Positions 1 through 6,659 of a stretch of 6,823 nucleotides of DNA are shown here, in pieces. The notes under the pieces were generated by a model. That model worked only from the letters and a program-made list of their open reading frames with translations. It was not told where the DNA came from and did not search any database. Numbering within the stretch: the stretch's first letter is position 1; each line of letters begins with the position of its first letter. Source of the DNA: Chitinophaga pinensis (GTDB lineage Bacteria; Bacteroidota; Bacteroidia; AKYH767-A; OLB10); assembly GCA_945872015.1 (NCBI GenBank), contig CAMBYJ010000094.1:1-6823 (forward strand), in the 5' to 3' direction. Both the position numbers and the translations under genes were made by a program.

Positions 1-3000
1 CTGCACCTCCTATATTACTTCCAATGACAGAGCCACTCCATGTTCCTGAAGTAATCGTTCCAACAGTTGTTAAACTTGAATTAGTAATACTTGAATTTAA
101 GGTTGTACCAGACAATGTTCCAGCATCTGCAACAACAGTAATATTTGCAGTACCATCAAATGCAGTTCCATTAATATTTCTTGCTGTTGCTAACTTTGAA
201 GCCGTGCTGGCATTTCCGGTTAAAGGCCCTGTAAAGCCTGTTGCACTGATTGTCCCACTTGTTACAACACTTGTAACACTTGCATTTCCTAACTGAATTG
301 TATTACTTGCCGTCACTAGTGCATTATTACCAATAGCTGTTGCATTGGTTAAATTTCCTGATGATACATCAGCCTGATAACCTATTGCAGTATTATAAGT
401 ACCAGTTGTGTTTGAATTTAAAGTTTGATTTCCAAAGGCTGTATTAAAACTACCACTTGTATTTGAACCTAAACTTAGAGATCCAGCAGCTGAGTTAAAT
501 CCACCAGTTGTGTTAAAGCTCATTGATAGTTGACCAAGAGCAGTATTTCCACTTCCCGTTGTATTAAGCCCCAGTGCTGATATTCCTAACGCAGTACTAG
601 TTATTGAAGAATTGTTTCTTCTACCTACACCAATTGTAATATCATTAACTTTAATATCATCATTAAACGTAGTTGTTGAGCTAAATGTTTTTGCACCAGC
701 AATAGTTTGAGCTCCAGTTGAAAGCAATCCAGGATTAGTTGCATTTGCTGCAGTTAATGTTAATGATGTTCCACTGATGGTTCCACCTGCCGCATATGCA
801 GTTGTGGTAGTATAATTTAAAGAAGAAACTCCTGCAGTTATACCCACTGTGCTAGCAGCTGTTAAACGTCCCTTGCTATCCACTGTAAAAGTTGGAATAG
901 CGGTAGATGATCCATAAGAGCCAGCAGTTACACCAGAGTTTGCAAGAGTGGTCGCAAAGCTTCCATTTCCAGCACCTGTCACATCTCCAGTTAAGGTCGT
1001 TGTGAAGTTCGCAGCCATTACATCTGTACCTATCACTAAACCTAAGTTCGTTCTTGCTGCTACTGATGAAGTTCCACCTGTTCCTCCATTTGCAATTGCA
1101 ATAGCTGTTCCACTCCACACACCAGTAGTTATTGTACCAACTGTAGTAATATCTGTTCCAATTAGTTTGGATGCAGCAATGCTTCCGGCTAATTTTGCAT
1201 TCGTAATACTTCCGTCAGCTACACCTGCTGCTGCAGATTGAGCATCTACATATGCTTTAACAGCTTTTTGAGATGGGTATAATACATCACTTGGATTAGT
1301 GCTTCCTAAATCAGTTGCTGTACTTTTATTTGCACTAGCTTCAGCTCCTAAGTTTGTTAAAGCACCTGAGGCTGTTGTTGCGCCAGTTCCTCCATTTGAT
1401 AGAGCAATTGTTGTTCCGCTCCAAATACCTGAAGTAATCGTACCAACAGTATTTAAATTTGTTAATGAAGTAATTGTTGTATTTGATGTTGCTGTAATGT
1501 TGCCAGCTGTTGTTGCAGTGGCTGCATTTCCAGTGGTATTTTGATTCCATGTAGGAACTGTACCTGACAACAATGAATATGGAACAGACCCCGATGTTAA
1601 AGTTCCTATACTTGTTAAACTTGATCCTGTAATTGTTGACGCTAAACTAGTACCTGTTAAAGTTCCAGCACTTACTGTCGCCAAGTTTGCCTTCACATAA
1701 GCAGTTGTTGCTAATTGAGTTGTATTATCACTAGTAGAAGGGGTTGGAGCAGTAGGCACTCCTGTAAATGCAGGTGAGGCTATTGGCGCCTTTAATAATA
1801 TATCAGCAGTATTGGTAGAGATATTATTTGTGTTTGTAGTAATACTTGATGTATTAGCAGAAACATTTGTATTTAATGTAGCAATACTATTTGTATTTGT
1901 TGTAATACTTGATGTATGTGATGAAACGGTTGTTGGTAAGGTGGCAATTGTTGAAGAGTTTATACCACCAACACTATTTACAGTGGTAGCAAAGCTCCCA
2001 GTTCCGCTTCCAGTTAAATCCCCTGTTAAAGTAATTGTTTGGTCTCCTGTATTAGATCCGCTTAATGTAGAGATCCCTAATTTTGTTTTTATGGAAGCTG
2101 TTGTTTCATCTCCCGTATTTGTTCCTGAAGTATTTGATAAAACTCCAGACTTTTGTGCATCAGTTACATAATTTCTATCAGTACTTGGTGCAATATCTGC
2201 CGTAGTGGCATCTGCCCCTGCAGTTACCAAACCTTTAGAATCATAAGTAAGTTTAGTCTTTGTTGCTCCCGTAATGGCAGCATTCGCTGCAACAAAATCT
2301 GATGTACTGCTATTTGCCGCGGTACCAAAAGTTCTTTGAGCTAAAACATCTGTACCAATGGCTAAACCTAAATTTGTTCTTGCATCTGCTGCAGTTGAAG
2401 CACCTGTTCCTCCCTTTGCGATAGCGATGGTTCCATTTATTTTAGCAGAAGTTAAACTATTATCAGCTACACCAGCATTTGAACTTTGTAAATCTACATA
2501 GTCCTTGAACGCTTTTACCGAAGGGAATTTTGTTGTTGAAGCTGCGTCTCCAGAGATATCGTTACTTTTATTTGCAGTGGGTTCAGCACCTAAATTCGTT
2601 AAAGCACCCGTTGCAGTTGTTGCACCGGTACCACCTTTTGCAATAGCAATTGTTGTGCCACTCCATACGCCTGTTGTTATTGTTCCAACACTTGTTAAAC
2701 TAGAATTTGTCACATTACTTGCCAATGTACTTCCAGTTAATGTACTTGCATCAGCATCAATATTTATGCTAGCACTTCCGTCGAATGGAACACCATTAAT
2801 ATTTTTTGTTGCAGCTAGCTTTGTAGCAGTTGCTGCATTTCCTGTTGTGTTTTGATTTAATGTTGGGAAATTTGTTAAAGCAATCGCACTGCCATTAGGT
2901 GCTAAATAATCCGTTCCAGCAGTTATTGCATTTTGCTTATTGTTAAATGTGGTAAAATCTGAAGCAGATAAATAACCATTGTTGCTTGCAGATGCCGCAC

Positions 3001-4759
3001 TCATGCTAAAAGTACCTGTTGCTGAATTAAAGCTTAAAGGACTAGTTGCACTCAATGCACTTCTAACTCTTGCATCTGTATAATATTTATTATTTGCACC
3101 TTCGCTAACATTATTTGTGGTTAAAACTACGCTTGGTCCAGCAGAACCGTTCACACTTGATACAGAACTTGGTGTTGCCAACTCTATCCAATTAACTAAA
3201 GTACTTGAAGGCAATGCGCTTAAAACAAAATTCTTACTTACATCTGTTCTAATTGCAATACTTCCTACAACCGCATTTGACAAACCCAACATGCTGGATT
3301 GACTATTTACGACAGTTGCACTTTGGAATGAAATAGAAGGTATTTGATTTGATGGGATTTTTCCATCGTTACCTAAGGTAGCAACTCCATTATTTGCAGC
3401 TTTTTGAGTTGCATCAATTTTATTATTAAAACTTGTAAAATCTGCAGCACTTAAGTAACCATCTACACTTGTTGTAGCCTGAGACATACTTACTGTGTTT
3501 GCATTCTTTACTAAAGGTGCAGTAAAAATTAATGGAGCTTGAACATCAGTACCAATCACTAAGCCTAAATTCGTTCTTGCAGCTGCCGCCGAAGTCGCAC
3601 CGGTTCCACCATTTAATATACCTACAGTACCTGTTACATTTGATGCTTTTCCTGTAATGTCGCCAGTAATTTTTGTTGCATCTATTCCAGTGGCTAATTT
3701 TGCATTGGTGATATTACCGTCTAAAATTTTTATAGTCGTTACTGCATTATTTGCAATGGTGGGTAAAGCAGCTGTCCCAGTTAAATCACCCGATAATTGA
3801 ATCTTTCCTTTTACTGTAGGACTAGCATCAACGATAGTTGCAATACTAGATGCAACTTGCAAGTCCACATAATCCTTAACCGATTTTACTGAAGGATATT
3901 TTGTATTTGAACTACCATCCACTGTAAGATCAGTGCTCTTATTTGCACTATTTTCTTTTAAACCTAATGCAGTAGTCACCGAAGCATCGTTTGCTTTTAA
4001 TGCCAATTGATTATAGATGGCTGTACTATCGAATGTCTTTGCCGCCAACTGAGAAGGCGTCACATATTTTGTACTATCCGAAATATTTAATTTTGTAGCG
4101 ATTGAATTCAATAATGGAGTTTGATCAAATGTTTTTGCTGCCAACTGAGTAGGCGTCACATATTTTGTACTATCTGAAGTATTTAATTTTGTAGCGATTG
4201 AATTCAATAATGGTGTTTGATCAAACGTTTTTGCTGCCAACTGAGTAGGCGTCACATATTTTGTACTATCTGAAATATTTAATTTTTTATCTAATCCAAA
4301 TACATTACCCGCATACAATGCATATGGGACACTTCCAAAAGGAGAAGTTCCTAAATCAATTAAATCTTTTGTATAATCCCAACTCGTTACTGGAGCCATT
4401 GGGCTAATTGCAATTTTTAAATTTAAATAATAAGGCCCCTGTCCCCAATCTATTAAACCTAAGGAAGTCACTGTACCTCCAATTCTTTTTCCATTCCCTA
4501 CACTGATGCTAAAAACACCAGACGCATCTGTATTTGTTTCATACTCTTCTATCAGCACTTTCACGCCAGACACTGTGTTTTGGATAATACTTGATTGTAC
4601 AAATATTTTTCTGTCTTTTGCAGGATTAGAATACTGATCTCTAGCAACTGCTTGAAAAATGATACCGCTTGCTGGGGTTTGAGCAAATAACTGACTTTGG
4701 AATAAAGTCGCCATTACTACAAAAACAAATGAGATCTTATATTTTAAATATTGCTTCAT
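1..4759 (-). CDS. Giant mosaic surface fibre protein (phage tail-fibre/trimeric-adhesin-like), 3' end outside window
   Basis: One uninterrupted minus-strand frame gives residues 1-1586; no stop is reached before the left edge. Residues 1-26 are a Sec signal peptide (Lys-rich start, hydrophobic core, LFA|QT cleavage). Residues 27-157 form a domain I recognise from other Bacteroidota surface proteins (SGIIFQAVARD near its start, PFGSVPYALYAG near its end). Then follow three 32-residue repeats (159-254), a KYPSVKSVKDYVD module (about 275), phage-fibre modules with GGTG...TNLG (about 384, 709, 782, 1121, 1224), a coiled coil (938-989), a phage tail-fibre repeat (990-1027), five 17-residue YadA-head-like repeats (1399-1483), and NTIQLGNASV plus another NASTASKLA module. 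The composition is Ser/Thr/Gly/Ala/Asn-rich with no cysteine noticed. The likely role is an extracellular, probably trimeric, fibre or adhesin; this is inferred from the modules. It is the last visible operon gene, 26 bases after the T9SS-cargo gene, with an A-rich GAAAAGAAA stretch before the ATG. Related proteins often end in an S74-type chaperone domain, which cannot be tested here. Confidence 0.9.
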   Translation of the reverse strand, partial: MKQYLKYKISFVFVVMATLFQSQLFAQTPASGIIFQAVARDQYSNPAKDRKIFVQSSIIQNTVSGVKVLIEEYETNTDASGVFSISVGNGKRIGGTVTSLGLIDWGQGPYYLNLKIAISPMAPVTSWDYTKDLIDLGTSPFGSVPYALYAGNVFGLDKKLNISDSTKYVTPTQLAAKTFDQTPLLNSIATKLNTSDSTKYVTPTQLAAKTFDQTPLLNSIATKLNISDSTKYVTPSQLAAKTFDSTAIYNQLALKANDASVTTALGLKENSANKSTDLTVDGSSNTKYPSVKSVKDYVDLQVASSIATIVDASPTVKGKIQLSGDLTGTAALPTIANNAVTTIKILDGNITNAKLATGIDATKITGDITGKASNVTGTVGILNGGTGATSAAAARTNLGLVIGTDVQAPLIFTAPLVKNANTVSMSQATTSVDGYLSAADFTSFNNKIDATQKAANNGVATLGNDGKIPSNQIPSISFQSATVVNSQSSMLGLSNAVVGSIAIRTDVSKNFVLSALPSSTLVNWIELATPSSVSSVNGSAGPSVVLTTNNVSEGANNKYYTDARVRSALSATSPLSFNSATGTFSMSAASASNNGYLSASDFTTFNNKQNAITAGTDYLAPNGSAIALTNFPTLNQNTTGNAATATKLAATKNINGVPFDGSASINIDADASTLTGSTLASNVTNSSLTSVGTITTGVWSGTTIAIAKGGTGATTATGALTNLGAEPTANKSNDISGDAASTTKFPSVKAFKDYVDLQSSNAGVADNSLTSAKINGTIAIAKGGTGASTAADARTNLGLAIGTDVLAQRTFGTAANSSTSDFVAANAAITGATKTKLTYDSKGLVTAGADATTADIAPSTDRNYVTDAQKSGVLSNTSGTNTGDETTASIKTKLGISTLSGSNTGDQTITLTGDLTGSGTGSFATTVNSVGGINSSTIATLPTTVSSHTSSITTNTNSIATLNTNVSANTSSITTNTNNISTNTADILLKAPIASPAFTGVPTAPTPSTSDNTTQLATTAYVKANLATVSAGTLTGTSLASTITGSSLTSIGTLTSGSVPYSLLSGTVPTWNQNTTGNAATATTAGNITATSNTTITSLTNLNTVGTITSGIWSGTTIALSNGGTGATTASGALTNLGAEASANKSTATDLGSTNPSDVLYPSQKAVKAYVDAQSAAAGVADGSITNAKLAGSIAASKLIGTDITTVGTITTGVWSGTAIAIANGGTGGTSSVAARTNLGLVIGTDVMAANFTTTLTGDVTGAGNGSFATTLANSGVTAGSYGSSTAIPTFTVDSKGRLTAASTVGITAGVSSLNYTTTTAYAAGGTISGTSLTLTAANATNPGLLSTGAQTIAGAKTFSSTTTFNDDIKVNDITIGVGRRNNSSITSTALGISALGLNTTGSGNTALGQLSMSFNTTGGFNSAAGSLSLGSNTSGSFNTAFGNQTLNSNTTGTYNTAIGYQADVSSGNLTNATAIGNNALVTASNTIQLGNASVTSVVTSGTISATGFTGPLTGNASTASKLATARNINGTAFDGTANITVVADAGTLSGTTLNSSITNSSLTTVGTITSGTWSGSVIGSNIGGA
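311..565 (-). repeat. Five 17-residue YadA-head-like repeats
   Basis: Residues 1399-1483 divide without gaps into five units of 17: NTTGSGNTALGQLSMSF, NTTGGFNSAAGSLSLGS, NTSGSFNTAFGNQTLNS, NTTGTYNTAIGYQADVS and SGNLTNATAIGNNALVT. The core N-(T/S)-A-x-G is the head repeat signature of YadA-type adhesins (usually S-x-A-x-G-x-x-A), which folds as a trimeric left-handed beta-roll. The upstream TALGISALGL (about 1389-1398) is probably a degenerate sixth unit. The downstream SNTIQLGNASVTSVVTSG is the usual exit from such heads in Bacteroidota fibre proteins. The DNA copies are diverged, so this array is older than the 96-bp one. Confidence 0.85.
1679..1792 (-). other. Phage tail-fibre repeat module inside the fibre gene
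   Basis: Residues 990-1027 read KAPIASPAFTGVPTAPTP, then STSDNTTQLATTAYVKANLA. This closely follows the classic repeat of lambda-type side tail fibres, whose consensus is near ASPxLTGTPTAPTA followed by NTTQIATTAFVxAA. The module starts right at the end of the coiled coil, so the shaft passes straight into a phage-type fold. Phage fibres with this repeat are trimeric, which agrees with the stalk before it. The match is by eye, from remembered family consensus, and is one of the clearest single similarities in the gene. Confidence 0.85.
1790..1915 (-). repeat. Two 63-bp repeats encoding a trimeric coiled-coil stalk with Ile-x-x-Asn-Thr heptads
   Basis: Units 1853-1915 and 1790-1852 encode residues 949-969 and 970-990, each 21 residues or exactly three heptads. 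Aliphatic residues occur every seventh position at 938, 945, 952, 959, 966, 973, 980 and 987 (I, V, I, I, V, I, I, I). Asparagine sits three positions later at 955, 969, 976 and 983, followed by Thr at 956 and 977 and 984 and by Thr at 970. This IxxNTxx pattern is known from trimeric autotransporter stalks, where Asn at core position d coordinates an anion inside the trimer. It therefore argues that the mature protein is a homotrimer. The DNA copies share a stretch around AATACTTGATGT. Confidence 0.85.
3998..4285 (-). repeat. Three tandem 96-bp repeats (32 residues each) in the fibre gene
   Basis: The units are 4190-4285, 4094-4189 and 3998-4093, encoding residues 159-190, 191-222 and 223-254. 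Each unit starts KLN(I/T)SDSTKYVTP and continues (T/S)QLAAKTFD(Q/S)T. Units 1 and 2 differ by only one residue (Ile/Thr at the fourth position). Unit 3 drifts at its C-terminal end (STAIYNQLAL for QTPLLNSIAT). The DNA copies are nearly identical, with only a few scattered base differences, so the duplication is recent or is kept uniform by gene conversion. The regular length and the helix-friendly LAAKTFD segment suggest a stalk-like spacer just after the N-terminal domain. Confidence 0.93.
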
Positions 4760-4785
4760 ACTATTTCTTTTCAAAATCTTTTATA

Positions 4786-5277
4786 TTAATTCGCTTTTAT
4801 AAATTTTAATGCATCCATATAATTTTGGGATTCTATTTGAAGGATATAGGCCCCATTCGTTAAACCACTTAGGTCTATATTTAAACCTTGGAATAAATTA
4901 TAGCCGGTTTCTTTTTGTGATCTTATTAAAGCACCTTCTGTTGTCCATATACTTAAACTAAAAGTCTCTGTCAATGGGGGTGTATTATTTAATTTTATTT
5001 TTGTAATATGATTCACGGGATTTGGAAATAGTCTAACACCTAAGCTATTTATCTTCATTGTGACTTCACAATTCATTGTAAATTGCCCATTACCTCTTTT
5101 TCCATTTAAAACAGCTACACCCGATTGTACATCAATACAAGTTGTTGAACTTTTGAAATTCAAAGCGTTAATGGTGCTTGAAGCATTACCCATCATACCT
5201 ATACTACTCATAACAATTTGAGCTTCTGCCATTGAGCATTTTAATACTATCAATAATAAAATATACTTTCTACCCAT
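4786..5277 (-). CDS. Small exported protein with C-terminal T9SS type A sorting domain
   Basis: 163 residues. Residues 1-20 look like a signal peptide (basic start, ILLLIVL core, AEA|Q cleavage), so it should reach the periplasm by Sec. Residues about 80-163 match the type A sorting domain of the type IX secretion system: LFPNPV at 83-88, a central SLSIWTTEGALI strand pair, then the typical DLSGLTNGAYILQI (135-148) and a basic C-terminal KFIKAN. That predicts export across the outer membrane and attachment to, or release from, the surface. The region between (21-79) is only about 60 residues, holds two cysteines (47 and 70) that could form a disulfide, and matches no family I know. The ATG lies one base after the stop of the upstream lipoprotein gene (TAA-T-ATG), which suggests translational coupling. 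The sorting domain is well supported; the function of the short cargo is unknown. Known T9SS cargoes are usually much longer. Confidence 0.9.
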   Translation of the reverse strand: MGRKYILLLIVLKCSMAEAQIVMSSIGMMGNASSTINALNFKSSTTCIDVQSGVAVLNGKRGNGQFTMNCEVTMKINSLGVRLFPNPVNHITKIKLNNTPPLTETFSLSIWTTEGALIRSQKETGYNLFQGLNIDLSGLTNGAYILQIESQNYMDALKFIKAN

Positions 5278-5278
5278 A

Positions 5279-5698
5279 TTAATGATTTGTGTTGTAGAAA
5301 AATTTAGTGGTTACTCCATCTACAGAATAATACAAGATCATATTATTGGCTCCCAAGGTTTCAATTTCATAGGCATACTCCAATGTATTAGTCCCTGCTG
5401 TTCTAGCAACAACATAAATTTGCAATTTTCCATTTACTTTTCTTACAGAATAGGTGCCTGTAATACCATCAGAGTCTACCGTTGTTAAGTTGTTTAAAAA
5501 CTTTATAAAATAAGTAGACTGTCCTACATATGTTTTTAAACTAGTCTTAGTTGCTGTAATGGTTTGATTGTAGTCTAAAAACCAGATTTTATCTGATATC
5601 ATCTTATAAGCCAAACTAATCTCCGAAGCAGTTGTATCTTTTTTACAAGCACTTAAAAGAAGTATTGAAGCGCCGATAAGTATTAATAGTTTTTTCAT
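5279..5698 (-). CDS. Lipoprotein, lipocalin-like candidate
   Basis: 139 residues. A lipoprotein signal peptide is clear: MKKLL start, hydrophobic core, lipobox LSAC with the acylated cysteine at 18. The following KKD resembles many Bacteroidota lipoproteins; whether it directs surface display is not clear from these residues. The mature part of about 120 residues is mostly beta-strand-like: a Trp at 39 (KIWFLDY), then alternating strands with GTYSVRKVNGKLQIYVV (81-97), YAYEIETL (108-115) and MILYYSV (120-126). A conserved N-terminal Trp, a Gly-x-Tyr strand and a final 'L' strand pattern recall the lipocalin-like lipoprotein families of Bacteroidota, but I only see the shape, not a diagnostic motif. 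It sits 12 A/T-only bases after the barrel-like gene and 1 base before the T9SS-cargo gene, so it belongs to the same operon. The start is fixed by the signal peptide. Confidence 0.88.
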   Translation of the reverse strand: MKKLLILIGASILLLSACKKDTTASEISLAYKMISDKIWFLDYNQTITATKTSLKTYVGQSTYFIKFLNNLTTVDSDGITGTYSVRKVNGKLQIYVVARTAGTNTLEYAYEIETLGANNMILYYSVDGVTTKFFYNTNH

Positions 5699-5710
5699 TT
5701 TTATTTATTT

Positions 5711-6511
5711 TTAGAATATATCACTAGCCTTCATCAATAAACCTATTTCAAGTGAATTAAGATGTGTTGATATAGGTGATTTAGTAAAAGAACTTACACC
5801 TTGCTTATAATGCATAAATAAGGTGTAAAAAGATTTGTTCTCATATTCAATACCTATATCAGCTCTTAATAAAAATCGACGGTAATTATTATTCACTAAA
5901 TTATCTGCACTTTGACCAGAAAGGCGGGTATCTATGCTTGGACCTGCAACTACGTAAAACAAAGTCCTTTCATTAGGTTTAAAAGGAAGTAGTTTCTTAT
6001 AATGTGCTGCAATGCTAAAATTAAAAAATTGATCATCGGCCTTGAACCTAGAAAAATTACCTATAAAAGGTTCTAAACTTGTGGAACTGCTATAGGAAGT
6101 ACCAGATGAAATCTTATCTAAACTAAAGGCAAAAGAATAGAGATGTTTTTGTTTATAAATACCATCTACCCTGAAGCCAGCAAAATAACCGGGTTTAAAT
6201 GCAGCATTATTATTCTGTAAAACATAATTAAAAATTGAATTATAGCCTCCTGTATTTATATATTGTTTTGAAAAACCAATCCCTGATAATAAATAAAATT
6301 TATTGTCTTTGAAATCAATGGTTACCTTATTGAATTCTTTATTAATAATTTTCTTAAAAGCTTGAACTTTACCTCTAAACGGGTGTAATAAAACAGCAGT
6401 ATCTACGGACTGAATGCTCTGTTTTTTTAAACTTGGACTTTGCTGTGCTTGAACCTGAAGACCAGCTAATAATAGGCAGCTAGAAACTAACAACTGTTTT
6501 AAACTTTTCAT
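5711..6511 (-). CDS. Exported protein, probable small outer-membrane beta-barrel
   Basis: 266 residues, first gene of the probable operon. Residues 1-22 are a Sec signal peptide (VQA|QQ cleavage). After a polar linker (23-68) come about eight amphipathic strand-like stretches, roughly 70-80, 106-118, 122-133, 162-171, 184-191, 211-221, 226-236 and 251-262. They are joined by turns and by longer Asn/Ser-rich loops (for example 134-148 and 198-210). The chain ends in phenylalanine, as outer-membrane barrels recognised by the BAM machinery often do. YVVAGPSIDTRLS (187-199) is the kind of strand-turn seen in Bacteroidota outer-membrane barrel families of the PorT/OmpW-like size class. I do not recognise a specific family, and a role in anchoring or exporting the downstream fibre is only a guess from gene order. 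The ATG is preceded by A/T-rich DNA without a clear Shine-Dalgarno sequence, which is normal for this phylum. Confidence 0.85.
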   Translation of the reverse strand: MKSLKQLLVSSCLLLAGLQVQAQQSPSLKKQSIQSVDTAVLLHPFRGKVQAFKKIINKEFNKVTIDFKDNKFYLLSGIGFSKQYINTGGYNSIFNYVLQNNNAAFKPGYFAGFRVDGIYKQKHLYSFAFSLDKISSGTSYSSSTSLEPFIGNFSRFKADDQFFNFSIAAHYKKLLPFKPNERTLFYVVAGPSIDTRLSGQSADNLVNNNYRRFLLRADIGIEYENKSFYTLFMHYKQGVSSFTKSPISTHLNSLEIGLLMKASDIF

Positions 6512-6565
6512 ATTAAACTAAATTCATTTAGATATTTATCTGGATTTAGTTTGCTTTTTGGGCAT

Positions 6566-6593
6566 AAAAAATCCCGCTCTTTATTGAAGCGGG
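6566..6593 (-). terminator. Hairpin plus T-tract, minus-strand orientation
   Basis: On the minus strand CCCGCT (6593-6588) and AGCGGG (6578-6573) form a perfect 6-bp G/C-rich stem with a 9-base loop, followed after one A by six T residues (6571-6566). This is a standard intrinsic terminator for transcripts coming from the right, most simply the AraC-family gene that stops at 6770. There is no matching T-run on the plus strand. It lies only about 55 bases before the first start codon of the operon, so either the operon promoter is squeezed between them or the hairpin lies in the operon leader and acts as an attenuator. Confidence 0.82.
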
Positions 6594-6616
6594 GCGCAAA
6601 TTAGTGCTTGAAAAGT

Positions 6617-6652
6617 TCTAGACATAAATCTAATACTCGAACATTGTCTAGA
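6617..6652. repeat. 8-bp inverted repeat flanking the candidate promoter core
   Basis: TCTAGACA (6617-6624) and TGTCTAGA (6645-6652) are perfect inverted copies, 20 bases apart and 28 bases centre to centre. Each arm contains the palindrome TCTAGA. One arm lies directly downstream of the candidate -7 element and the other inside the -33/-7 spacer. This would suit a repressor operator bound by a dimer or pair of dimers, but it could also be a weak RNA hairpin with a large loop. Confidence 0.55.
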
Positions 6653-6659
6653 TTTCAAA
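6625..6659 (-). promoter_or_regulatory. Candidate Bacteroidota-type promoter for the operon
   Basis: The minus strand has TTTG (6659-6656), a 23-base gap, then TAGATTTA (6632-6625). Bacteroidota housekeeping promoters have TTTG near -33 and TAnnTTTG near -7 with spacing of roughly 17-23, so this fits except for the last G. If it is used, transcription starts near 6615 and the hairpin at 6593-6566 falls in the 5' leader. In A/T-rich DNA such matches arise by chance, and I found no better one between the hairpin and the ATG at 6511. Confidence 0.3.

Larger units (their letters stand above)
37..3612 (-). repeat. Dispersed phage-fibre-type modules within the fibre gene
   Basis: Several short modules recur out of register across the gene. 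GGTG(A/G)(T/S)...(A/L)TNLG or RTNLG occurs five times (residues about 384, 709, 782, 1121, 1224). TVGTIT(T/S)G(V/I/T)WSG occurs four times (about 690, 1104, 1205, 1564). NTTGNAATAT or GNASTASKLA followed by (K/R)NING(V/T)(P/A)FDG occurs near 640 and 1525, with a partial copy near 1080. TDVxA follows three of the TNLG copies. GDLTG/GDVTGxGxGSFATT occurs near 920 and 1255, and the second is followed by VDSKGRLTAAS. A larger block (WSG - GGTG - TNLG - ANKS - YPSxKAxKxYVD - AGVAD) is present twice, near 690-780 and 1104-1215. These modules are common in tail fibres and related bacterial surface proteins. Confidence 0.8.

Noticed and set aside
876..1550. Minus-strand frames at 876-1118 and 1341-1550
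   Set aside because: They are out-of-frame readings of the fibre gene. The Trp/Cys/Asn-rich products are typical of a shifted frame over GGT/ACT/GCA-rich repeats.
24..3302. Several open plus-strand frames of 60-120 codons (24-296, 948-1241, 1299-1544, 1812-2171, 2505-2855, 3117-3302)
   Set aside because: They are antisense shadows of the repetitive fibre gene. Their Val/Ala/Pro-rich products mirror its Asn/Thr/Gly/Ala codons, they have no consistent starts, and the minus-strand frame has recognisable domains across all of them.
3998..4285. CRISPR-like array
   Set aside because: The 96-bp units are contiguous with no unique spacers, and they are in frame inside a coding sequence.
1..4759. 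Prophage tail region
   Set aside because: The fibre has a Sec signal peptide and its neighbours are envelope proteins. No capsid, tail, lysis or integrase gene is visible.
5282..5488. Plus-strand 68-codon frame opposite the lipoprotein gene
   Set aside because: The minus-strand gene has a clear lipobox and operon spacing, and the plus-strand product shows no signal or family pattern.
6518..6540. Short palindromes CTAAAT-TC-ATTTAG (6518-6531) and GATA-TT-TATC (6531-6540) just before the first start codon
   Set aside because: The DNA is very A/T-rich, the loops are too short for RNA hairpins, and such short arms are expected by chance. They could be operators, but nothing else supports that.
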